Shown one piece after another: positions 21,096 through 30,700 of a stretch of 64,000 nt of DNA. Each line of letters begins with the position of its first letter. The stretch's first letter is position 1. Made by a program: the position numbers and the translations under genes. Source of the DNA: Cercis canadensis. Its lineage: Eukaryota; Streptophyta; Magnoliopsida; Fabales; Fabaceae. The stretch is taken from contig QAOA01003368.1 in the NCBI GenBank assembly GCA_003255065.1, forward strand, positions 1,113,321-1,177,320. The letters are read 5' to 3'. Under the pieces are notes generated by a model that saw only the letters and a program-made list of their open reading frames with translations, searched no databases and was not told the DNA's origin.

Positions 21096-22697
21096 GGGGA
21101 GGGGAGAGGAAGGAGAACAAAATTCCAGAGAGAGAAAGTGAAACGATGGAAGAAATTAACCAGGGGTAGGTATGGTGAATGTTGAATGTTGAATATTGAA
21201 GAATAGAGAGAGAGGAGTTGACTGGGAGAGTGTGGGAAAAGAAAGACTAAGAGCCGCCATTAACGGTGGAGCTTCAGTGTGGTTTCAAGGAAAGTGGGGT
21301 TCAACTCTAGATTGGTCCAATTCTGAATCAGTCAACGGACTGGAAACGGCTCGTTTGAGGGAGGGCCCGCTCGAGGTTTTCTTCCCTTTTTTTTTAATTA
21401 ATTTATTTATTTATCCATCGATTTGATTATTTGACGAATGCTATGCATATGATAAATTGATATTTCAAAAGTAAATTATCATTTCAATTCTTCAAAAATT
21501 ATATAATAAATAGCTTAATTTTTTTTTTTTTTTTAATTGTGTTTGCTCAAAGAGATCTCTGAGCTAATTAGGTAGTGTCTTTAAGGGTCAATAGTATTTT
21601 AGAGAAATAATCTTTTAGGTAAACTTTAATCTCTCTCTTCATGAATCTTTAAATATATTATTACTCTCATATTCGATAATATTAAAGTAATAATAATAAT
21701 AATAATAATGAATAACTTTATTGTATTTTTGAAAAAATTAGTATGGGTGAATGAAAAGGAAGAGGATTCGCGCAATGCGCCTAATAGCCTACAATAATTG
21801 AATGAATCCTATTATTAGTATTTGGACAGAGGGAATCCAGTAAAAGAATATTACTTATACATTTTAAATTTATATTATTTCAAACACTCTAAATCCTAAT
21901 TTGAGTTTGAACTATTCAAATCAAAGTTGAGTGTTTTTATTTAAGGTTGTAAGGTGTAAATTAAATTAGAGTTTATAATGGATAAAATTATATAAATAAC
22001 ACTTGTCATTTAATAAATTATTTTATTGAACAGCTAGGTGGAGCATCTTACATTTCAGTATTCCTCTTTATTGAATTTTCTTTAAAACAAAATTATATTT
22101 TGGAATTTGGGGGCAAAGAACATGACTACATGAGGGTTATACTTTCTTGCCTATTGTGCTTTGTTTGGATTGTGGCATCCTCTACCAAATTGCGAAATTT
22201 GAAAACATTCTTAATGTTAGAACATTTCTTACTTGTGATCTCACATCAGTATTTAATTAATTAGTGATGCTATTTCAAGATTAATTGTAGACATTCGCAT
22301 TTTATTTAACTCACTTCATTGCACTTGATGTAATCCATAATCAAAAGTTTGGTGTGTGTTGTTTAATTGGATTAGCTTGGAAATAATATATTATGCACTT
22401 AATCAATTATGAAAAAAATCGATCGAAGGAGAATCTATTTATGTTCTGTGTTAGTTTTTAAGTATCAAATTACCAAAAATGGTATAAAGTACTTTTGTAC
22501 TATAATAAATATCGAAGGGCAATTAGGTAAAAAAAGAAGTAATTAATCCATAATCAAAAACTTGGGTGGGGGAGCTTATGTCAAGAAGCTGTTGAGGTGC
22601 TTTTGATATGTTAAAAGTTGTTCTCATTCTTACCCAAACATATATTTTAACTTATAGACTTAAAATAATTTGATGTGTTCAAATAATCTTTTCCAAA
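21096..22697. other. Intergenic DNA upstream of the kinase
   Basis: The first about 300 bp are GA-rich and then mixed in composition, probably the kinase 5' UTR and promoter. The frame at 21196-21426 has no recognisable product. The rest is AT-rich with a short (TAA)n run near 21690. Nothing else was seen. Confidence 0.5.
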
Positions 22698-22886
22698 CCA
22701 ACAAGGTGTTGGCTTAGTGAAAACAAATTGAATCTTAAGATGTTCTAGACCAAATGTCATGAGTTCAAATCTTAGACTCGGTCTTGTCGGAAGGGATTTA
22801 TCGATTACTACTCCTGTCTCAAATAGGGACTAGTCTCATACCCAAAAGGTATGGAGATATCCTAAGTGTAAACTAAAAAAAAAAAT
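22698..22886 (+). repeat. tRNA-derived SINE, copy 1
   Basis: It starts CCAACAAGGTGTTGGCTTAG (A-box-like GGCTTAGTGA), has a B-box-like GAGTTCAAATC, and ends with a TAGTCTCATACCC-type region and a poly-A tail. It matches the SINE at 29425-29611 along its length with many differences. The target duplication is unclear here. Confidence 0.7.
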
Positions 22887-22889
22887 CCT

Positions 22890-23415
22890 ATCCAAACATA
22901 TTTTAGCTTAAAAAATGTTGTTTTTGTTTTGGTGATGAAGCTACCAAATGGGGTTTTTGTTGAGAGTGATGCTTTGTATAGGGTAGAGGAGTATCCTGAT
23001 TAGCATTGTCAAACACGCCGTCCCAAAATTGGGATGGGCCTAATTTTTGAGGCCCAAGCGGGCCCTATAGATAAACAGGTGGCCATATTAGTATTATTTT
23101 ATTATTTTTTGAATTAAATATAATGTTTAAAATAGAAAATTTTAATTAAAAAAAGGAAAATAAAACTTAAGGCCGATCCTTCCAATAAAACTCTAACGTA
23201 GCACTTAATCCATTCCAAAAGTCGCAGACCATATTTGTATTTTTTTTTTTATAAGACATATTTATAAAATTCTTTCGTGCACGAGTAGAAAGCCCATTCG
23301 TCAATAAATATCAAACATGTCTCTTAAATTAAACTTATAGCTGCTTTGGGGTTTTTTTTTTTTTTTTNTTTTGTTCAAGAAGAAACTTCATTAGTAAAAT
23401 TATGAGAGCTAAGCG
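22890..23415. other. Intergenic DNA with a GC-rich patch
   Basis: Near 22999-23085 a GGCCCAAGCGGGCCC-type patch resembles the subterminal sequence of the hAT element at 26422. It may be a fragment of a related element. An N within a T run lies at 23368. No gene was seen. Confidence 0.4.
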
Positions 23416-23422
23416 ATCATCC

Positions 23423-23429
23423 TATAAAT
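23423..23429 (+). promoter_or_regulatory. TATA box of the cysteine-rich peptide gene
   Basis: CCTATAAATGGAGA lies 47 bp upstream of the ATG at 23476. The paralog has the same TATAAATGGAGA at 28554, the same distance class from its ATG, which supports both starts. Confidence 0.65.
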
Positions 23430-23475
23430 GGAGAGATAAAACGCTCAAATGCAGAAAAAAATTTGTAAGGAAAAT

Positions 23476-23766
23476 ATGAGAATTGCAATGATGATGTTGA
23501 GGATGATAGTGTTGATTGCTTTTGTGTTTATTCAAGTCAAGCTCGCTTATTCTTCTCTTTTCTACCTTGTTTCTTCTCCATCTCCTGCTCACATTGTTTC
23601 CCACTATCCAGACCACATGGCTATCAAGAATAAAAAGATCTCTGCAGTACATTGTCAAAAAATTTGTCAAACACGTTGTTGGAGATTTATACGCTATCCT
23701 TTTCCTGTATACTCTTTTCAGTTTGATAAATGTATGGCAAATTGCTGGGAAGGACGCGACGTGTGA
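23476..23766 (+). CDS. Small secreted cysteine-rich peptide, family not recognised
   Basis: Predicted precursor of 96 residues. The ATG chosen (MRIAMMMLR) is the one conserved in the paralog at 28613; an in-frame ATG nine codons upstream is not. A signal peptide covers about residues 1-26 (hydrophobic MIVLIAFVFIQ, then KLAYSS). A Ser/Pro/His spacer follows (SSPSPAHIVSHYP). The mature end has five cysteines spaced CX3CX3CX17CX3C: HCQKICQTRCW, a YPFPVYSFQFDK loop, then CMANCWEGRDV. The two CX3C pairs recall the alpha-hairpinin scaffold of plant antimicrobial peptides, but the extra cysteine and long loop differ. I cannot assign a known family. It is intronless, with a TATA box 47 bp upstream. 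Secretion to the apoplast is inferred. Confidence 0.7.
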   Translation: MRIAMMMLRMIVLIAFVFIQVKLAYSSLFYLVSSPSPAHIVSHYPDHMAIKNKKISAVHCQKICQTRCWRFIRYPFPVYSFQFDKCMANCWEGRDV

Positions 23767-25558
23767 AGGTAATAATGCATGTGTGTTGAAAAAAAGAGGA
23801 GGAGGGGGGTGACTAGAATAAAGGAAAAAGTTTACTCACATTTTCAATTCTGCTCATCTTATTTGAATTCAATTCCCATTCATTCTCCCTTAGTGGAGAT
23901 AAGCGAAAGTTGGAACAAATATCACCAACACAATACTAAAAGGGGAAAAAAAAAAAGGGGAGATTGTTGTAGAGTTTTCTTCCTAATATTTTCCTAATTG
24001 AATGTAAATTGTTCAAGGAATCAATCACATAAACATGAACAAAAATGGATAAAAACTTATGCTCTAAATTAGAGTTTGTTAAGCACCCTATTTCGTGCTG
24101 CCCCTTGCTGGCCCACACATCACGTGGGGACCAGTGCTAGATGAAAGTCTAAGAATGATAGTGAAACTATTATTCAAATATCAGATAGCATCTCCCTACG
24201 TTGTGGTGATGATTCAATTTATGATATAGTGAACTCAACTTATCTTTGATTCATGACAAACATACAAGATTCAAAATATTGCCAAGAAAGAGCGATCATT
24301 GCCCCTACATTAGAAGTGGTGAGAAAAATCAATGATTATATGGTTTTCTTATTTCTTGATGATGAAAATATCTATTTGAGTTCAGACAGTATGCGCAAAT
24401 CATAGGGGACCAAACTGGACGATATCCATACACCCGAATTTGAGAAAGCCACTTCAGAAAAGAAAGTGGATATCACCCTATTCGGCCTTCCAAACCACAT
24501 GTTAGCACTAAAATTGAGCGTACCTGTCATATTATTAATGAACATAGATCAGTAGAATGGATTGTACAATGAAACGAAACTGATAATCACCTAACTTAGG
24601 AGATATGTGATGGAGGGAAAATTATTTCTGGTAGTAACATCGGAGAAAAGGTTTTCATTCCAAGGATGAACTTGACATGCTATGATAAGAATATGCCTTT
24701 TAGACTATAAAGAAGATAATTTTCCCTGCATGTTTGCTTTGTCATGTTAATAAATAAAAGTCAAAGTCAATTACTGTCGCATATTAGGTTATATATACTA
24801 AAACCAATATTCAGTCATAGACAATTTTATATGGCTTTTTCAAGAGTTCAAACAAGGAGCGGCTTCAAAGTTTTGGCAATCGATATAAATGGGAGTTCCA
24901 CAAGAAGCACACAAATGTTGTCTTCAAATAAGTGTTCCATAAAATCACTCAAAGATGTATGACATAAATTAAAACATATCATGTCTATAAATAAATCTAT
25001 AAACTCTAAAGATTTAATCTTACACATTCTAATTATATCATTGTTGCATTTCTAAGATCAGAGCAAGTTCATATAGACTTATATGAAGACGCTGACAGCC
25101 TCAGCCCCAATCATACACTATAGGTAATTTCAATACAGTATTATCTCAATTTTTATTAGTTTAATGCACTTTTCAAATTTTTTATAGATTAATGATTGAT
25201 ACTTTTAATATATTAGATATATGGTTCAATAAATGAAATACACAATTGATATATTACATACTATAGATTTATATAATTTATGTTTCTATAATCACATAAA
25301 TTTCATCACACATCCCGTTGCCTGGGTCCCGCACCCTACCACCCAGCAACCCGCGCATCGACGCAGAAATAGTATTAATATATAGATAAACTTCAACACC
25401 TCATCAATTACCCTAGTATCCTTCCCTCTAATAATTGCTCGTCTCTTTTTGGGTAACAATGTAAAAAAAATCGAATCGAACCAATGGAACTCAATTACTT
25501 AAGATAGTGTTTTGTTTCAAATTGTCTTTTTTATTAATTTTGAGGAATGTAAAAAGAC
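23767..25558. other. Intergenic DNA between peptide gene and transposons
   Basis: No supported gene. An ATG-started frame near 24831-24962 (MAFSRVQTRSGFKVLAI) follows a TATATATA, but I recognise nothing in it and do not call it. The rest is AT-rich unique-looking DNA. Confidence 0.45.
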
Positions 25559-25568
25559 TAAAATCCTC

Positions 25569-26399
25569 GGCAATTTGACAAAAATAATGTATTTAGACAA
25601 ATTATTTACGCAGGTGCACATTTGAAACTATTTACGTAAAAGAGACACTTTTTAAATTTTTTATTAATATTTTAATCAGAGTTAAAACACGCTTTTGTGT
25701 GTGTAAAATGTGTATGAACCAAACACGCTTTAGAGTATTTTATCTCAAAAGTGTGACCACTGTTCAAGGAAGAAAACGTAAAAAAACGTAAGAATGAATA
25801 CACTTTTGCTCAACGGTGTTTTTCCTTCACTTAAATAAAAAAAATAATTTATTTTCCTTTTAAATATTCTTTTATTAAATTTCTATTGGCCCATTAGCAA
25901 GAGGGAGGTAGGGAATTTTTTTTTGGGGGGGGGGGGGGGGGGNNNNNNNNNNNNNNNNNNNNNNNGGGGGGGGGGGGGGTCAATGAGCAGGAGGGGACGG
26001 AGGTGGGATTCGCGCAGGGGTGGGGGGAGTCAATGAGCAACAGGAGGGAGGTGGGCCCAAGGGGGCACATCCGCTTCTCTACTATGGTCGAAGAACACGC
26101 TTTTGAGAATTAAAATTGAAATTGAGTAAAAGCGTGTTCATTTAGAACACGTTTTTGAGTAAAAATGTGTTTTCTCAGTTTTAAAACGTTTTTTTTCCTT
26201 GAACAGTAGTCACACTTTTTAGATAAAATGTTTTAAAGCGTGTTTAGTTCATACACATTTTACACACTCAAAAACATGTTTAACTCTGATTGATATATTA
26301 ATAGAAAAAAATTTAAAGTGTCTATTTTACATAAATAGTTTCAAATGTGTACTATTTGTGTAAATAGTTTGTCTAAATACATTATTTCTGTCAAATTGC
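25569..26399. mobile_element. Foldback (MULE-like) element with poly-G core and gap
   Basis: The ends are GGCAATTTGACAAAAATAAT and, reverse-complemented from the right, GCAATTTGACAGAAATAAT. Inverted arms of more than 200 bp are visible, sharing TTTAGACAAA, ACATTTGAAACTATTTA and AACACGC-type words. A perfect 10-bp duplication TAAAATCCTC flanks it at 25559-25568 and 26400-26409. The centre is GC-rich with G runs on both sides of an N run (25943-25965), where sequencing probably failed at the hairpin. There is no transposase. It ends only a few bases before the hAT element at 26422. Confidence 0.88.
25943..25965. other. Assembly gap, 23 N, within a poly-G tract
   Basis: Flanked by G runs at 25925-25942 and 25966-25979. 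The position at the apex of the foldback element suggests a sequencing stop. Confidence 0.98.
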
Positions 26400-26421
26400 T
26401 AAAATCCTCATCCTTGTGCTA

Positions 26422-28246
26422 TAGAGTTGACTAAAGGGCCAGCCCAGCCCATTAGGGCTGGGCCACATCGGGCCGCAGGCCTTAACGGGCTGGGCCAAAG
26501 TGGCCCGGTTCTAATCAGGCCAGCATTTTACCAGCCCAGCCCACTTCGGGCTGCAGGCCATAAAGGGCCAAAATCTGTTTTTTAATTTTTTTTGCCATGT
26601 TTATTTTTGAGAGAATATGAGAACATATTGATTATGAAACATCAAATATTAACATACTTAATCAAAATACAAACTCAAATAAACTTATAATAATAAATTG
26701 TTAATGTATCATTAACCACATACTAATTAAAAAGTATTTAGCACAACAATCATACTACTTGAGTCTTGACTAAAACAAATCTAATAAATTACTAATGTCC
26801 TAAAACTCTTGTATTTCGAGATGGACATTTATGCAAATGACGTCATAAATAACTTGTTCCACATTTTTTTGGATGTATATGATACACATTCTCACAAGTC
26901 TTACATTTTGCACAAGCTCTTAGTAACTCATTCTCATCTTCTACATTAACATTTTCAAAATGTTCCCAAATAGTAGACCTTCTAGAGCCATTAACATCTC
27001 ACATAATTCTGAATAAAAAATAATTATCAAACCAATAACCAAGTTTAAATGATCATAGCTCAAAGTCTCAAACCAACAATCAAACAATGAAGCATAAATA
27101 ACATTCAAAGCAACAAAACCAAGTAGGTAAATCAAAGTACCAAACCAACAAAATAACAAGTTTTAAAAAACTATTCAAATTATGAAAGCCCTTAATCTTT
27201 TTCTTCTTCATCATTGCCCTCAATAATAACATTTGACTCCTCTCTAGAGAGACATAGATCATCAATGACAGTTGAATCATCATCATCATCACCTACAAAA
27301 TTGCAGACAAAATATGATGTAGTACAAAAAGATTTGGAATTCATGGCATAAATGGAGCATCCAAAGTTGACTAGAAAAATTAACTATGTCCGTTTTTTAC
27401 AAAAGACCATATTTTTTCATATGGAAACGGCCTTCTGAGCAAAACGCGAGACACTTGCCTCGCGTGTCGCGTGATTTTAGCCAAATTCCATTGTTTTGGG
27501 GGTCAAAACAGTATTTTATCGTTTCTGGGGCTACTTTTGTCATTTTCGGCATGGCCGGCACCCAGCGCCAAGATTGTGGCACCCAGTGCTGGCACCACAT
27601 CAACCCAAAACTTCAGCTTGGTAAGAAATCAGATCTAAAATGTGTAAGACTTTTCCATAGAATAATCAACAATGGCAACTATGCAATACACCCCTATCAT
27701 CAAACACCCATGCAAGCTCAACTAGCTTAGCTATAACTGTAAATGAACTACAATATGGCAAATTAGCAGACAGAGAGAGAGCAAGAGAGAAAACACTCTA
27801 ATATATGGCAGACAACCTCATAGAGAGAGAGAACAATGACTTACAATTACAGGCACACACAGAGCAAAAGGAACAAGATGGAGAAGGAGAGGCGGCAGCC
27901 GGCGGCAGTAATGAGGACTGAGGAGAAGGAGGCGGAGACCGGAGAGTGGAGTGTGTAAGAGATGAAATTTGGGGAGAAATGGACAACCGAAGTGGAGACT
28001 GTGGAGTGTGAGAATAAGAGATGAAATTTAGGGATTTCAGAATTGGGGTTGATTTAAAGCTGGAAAAAATAAAATAAAAAAAACAATCAGGCCAACCCGA
28101 TTGAAACCCGGTCGAGCCACGAGTATTATCGGGTCGGGCCAAATTGGCCCGATTTTAAATGGGTAAGCATTTTAAGAACCTAGCCCACCATTTTTTCAGG
28201 CTCCAACGGGCTGGCCCACCAGGCTGAACCCATGAACCCAGCTCTA
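26422..28246 (-). mobile_element. hAT transposon (family C), 1.8 kb, degenerate
   Basis: The ends are TAGAGTTG and, reverse-complemented from the right, TAGAGCTG. Both are followed by GGGCC/GGCCC-rich subterminal sequence. An 8-bp duplication with one mismatch flanks it: TTGTGCTA at 26414-26421 and TTGTGCCA at 28247-28254. On the minus strand near 26790-26925 a decayed BED-type zinc finger of hAT transposase is readable (CAKCKTCENVYHI, then KKCGTSYL, a stop, then RHLHKC). The catalytic domain is absent. Frames at 27386-27730 and 27798-28142 lie inside it and are not host genes. Confidence 0.82.
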
Positions 28247-28254
28247 TTGTGCCA

Positions 28255-28550
28255 TCACATTATTGTGAGCCTTACTTTATTAATATTTAATGCTAATCAA
28301 ACAAGATATCAAACTATTCCCGAAACATCATTTTTATGAGTGTCGTTCCTAAAAAATATCCAATTCTTGAACCTAAAGCATTCTTGTGAGCCAAATTTTC
28401 CCAATATAAAAGTCAAGGGTCGTTCTTGTTAATGTCTGTTGGAGATAACTTGAAGCTGTTTTTGAGAGAGGAAAGAAAAAGTGTTTTTTTTTTCTAGAAT
28501 AATAGTCAAAATGTAGGATAATTAAATAATCTGGTTAAGTAAACTGTAAA
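28255..28550. other. Short intergenic segment upstream of the peptide pseudogene
   Basis: AT-rich; nothing supported apart from the conserved TATAAAT at 28554 just downstream. Confidence 0.5.
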
Positions 28551-28612
28551 AATTATAAATGGAGAAATAATGCTCAAATTCCAAAATGGTAATATAAGGA
28601 GAATAGTAAAAG

Positions 28613-28884
28613 ATGAGGATTGCAATTATTTTCATGATTTTGATTGCTTTTGTATTGGTTCATATCCATGCTAATTACCCTCATCTCTCCTATCTTCCTT
28701 TTCCATCTCCTCCTATCAATGTTTCCCAGCATTCAGATATAGATGTGATAAATGGAAAGATACTACTCATTGTTCAAAAAAATGTCTTGCACGTTGCTGG
28801 AGATTAATAAATTATCCTTTTCATGTCTATTCCTTTCACTTTGATAAATGTATGGAAGACTGTCGAGAAGGACGCATTGTGTGA
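28613..28884 (+). pseudogene. Frameshifted paralog of the cysteine-rich peptide gene
   Basis: It has the same start (MRIAI), signal peptide, Ser/Pro spacer and TATA context as the gene at 23476. The original frame runs on to VLHVAGD and a stop, losing the cysteines. In a shifted frame the conserved end is readable: THCSKKCLARCW, YPFHVYSFHFDK, CMEDCREGRIV, with the same CX3CX3CX17CX3C spacing. Compared with the intact gene, four bases are missing just before the first cysteine codon, near 28755-28768. This is a recent tandem or segmental paralog disabled by one indel, unless the indel is a sequencing error. Confidence 0.72.
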
Positions 28885-29413
28885 AGATTATGTATGCTTA
28901 AGAAGAAAGCAATATCTTAGTTTGGCAAAACTTTGGTGGAAAACCAAATTATAGAGACAAATAAAGGGAAAGAATAAAGGAAAAGAGAAAGAATGTCAAG
29001 CTAAAGCTTTCCAATTTCTCCCACCGATCTATTAATATTATTATATTTATATCAAGTCATATTGTGAATTATTTTATAAAAAAAAAACTTAGAGATTGTC
29101 TCAATAATATAGCATACTTTTATTTAAAGCATATCTTAGCTTAAAATAATTGAAATCTTTAAATATATGCCATGATGCTACTTTTGTATATTTTATATCC
29201 TTTTTTTTTTTTCAAAAGATTACCCTAATACTTAAGTATTAAATATTCTAACTGATAAATCTCGAATTCAATTCTCATTGAACTGGAGACAATAAAATTA
29301 AAAAAGAGGATATTATAACTCTTGTAGTTTTTAATGATCCAAAAAAATATTTTACCTTTTTTTTAATAAAAAAAGGTTAAAAAAGATGGCAGTGTGGAGA
29401 CCCATCAAAGAGC
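28885..29413. other. Intergenic AT-rich DNA
   Basis: No gene was seen. A short stretch near 29215-29310 with CTCGAATTCAATTC could be a very diverged SINE remnant, but I cannot support it. Confidence 0.4.
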
Positions 29414-29424
29414 ATTAGGGACTA

Positions 29425-29611
29425 CCAACAAGGTGTTGACTCAGTAGAAGCAGGCTAAGCCCCAAGACATTTTAGGCCAAAGGTTCTGAGTTTGAATCTT
29501 TGGAGTCGCACTTATTGAGAGAGATTTACCGGTTACTGCTCCCATCTTGAACAGGGATTAGTCTCATATTCAAAATGTATGAGAATACCCTGTTTGTATA
29601 CAAAAAAAAAA
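29425..29611 (+). repeat. tRNA-derived SINE, copy 2, with perfect target duplication
   Basis: It starts CCAACAAGGTGTTGACTCAG, has a B-box-like GAGTTTGAATC, and ends in a poly-A tail. A perfect 11-bp duplication ATTAGGGACTA lies at 29414-29424 and 29612-29622. This shows target-primed insertion and fixes both ends. It is the same family as 22698-22886. Confidence 0.85.
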
Positions 29612-29622
29612 ATTAGGGACTA

Positions 29623-30700
29623 TTTATTCCCCCTCTAATAATGAACCAGTGAGGAAGTATATACTCCATAAACCCAACAAAAAAAAAATAACCACTCTAA
29701 TAACTGCATTTTGCAAATTTTATATATCCTAGCAAGTTGTGTTAGAAGAGGATTCCATTCATTTATAAAAGATTTGGTCTATACGGAAAGACTCTTAACT
29801 TCTTTTAGATTTTTCACCATAATGACTAACAAAGTAAATTGCATGTGAAAAGGCTAGAACCTGAAACGTGGACTGCAGCTTTTTATTAGGTAACAAGTTT
29901 CAACGGTTTTTTGTCGAAGCAAAATTATAATTTGCCTTTGAAGGGTTCATTTGTATATTGAAGGGTTAGTTATTCAATATATGTAATTCAATATATGTAA
30001 TCTAATCTAAAAGTTAAAAGGAGAAGGGGTAACTTAACATAGACAAAGATCACCATTTTAGACAAAAATATGATTAAATTAAAACCCACTACTTCTTATT
30101 TAAAAGAATCTGTTAAAAATCTGATCATATACGTGATAGAAGAAGATATTATAAATTAAGATATAGCATTCTAGTTTATAGATGACAAAAATTTATATAT
30201 ACAGTAAACAAAAATAGAAGACAGTACTAGGATGATTCAATGACCATGCTCAACTATTGATGCATCTTAATTACCTTGTTGAAGTATTAATTAAATCATT
30301 TAATTCAAATGTAAGAGCTACAGAACTTAGAGAAGAGACAATGGTGCCAGCCAACAAAAGACAAGTCAAGGCTGACACTGATGTTTTGAATGTGTAAGTG
30401 GGAGTGTTCAAAACCAATCTTAAGAAAAAAAAAAATTACTTTATCAAATACCATTCAATTATTTTCATATGCTTTTTCAAAATCTAAGAGCTAAGCATCC
30501 CTTCTCCCACTGCTCAAGTTAATGAGCAATTTGGTAACATCTGCAATATTCTACCAAAATAGAACGCATGCCGAGTGAAAGGATAGAGCATATTGGCTTG
30601 ACCATAATGGAGAGAAAACACAAATTTCTTCAAAATCTACCAGACATTTTGTGTAATCATGATTGAAGTATAGTTATAGATGACAAGTAAAAGAAGAATA
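29623..30700. other. Intergenic DNA downstream of ASHH1
   Basis: AT-rich, no gene seen. The last few hundred bases probably include the ASHH1 3' UTR (minus strand). Confidence 0.5.

Noticed and set aside
24831-24962. Possible small gene MAFSRVQTRSGFKVLAI... after a TATATATA
   Set aside because: No recognisable domain, ordinary AT-rich surroundings and no paralog in the window; not enough to call.
27386-28142. Frames of 114 codons on each strand
   Set aside because: Both lie inside the hAT element at 26422-28246 and show no host domain.
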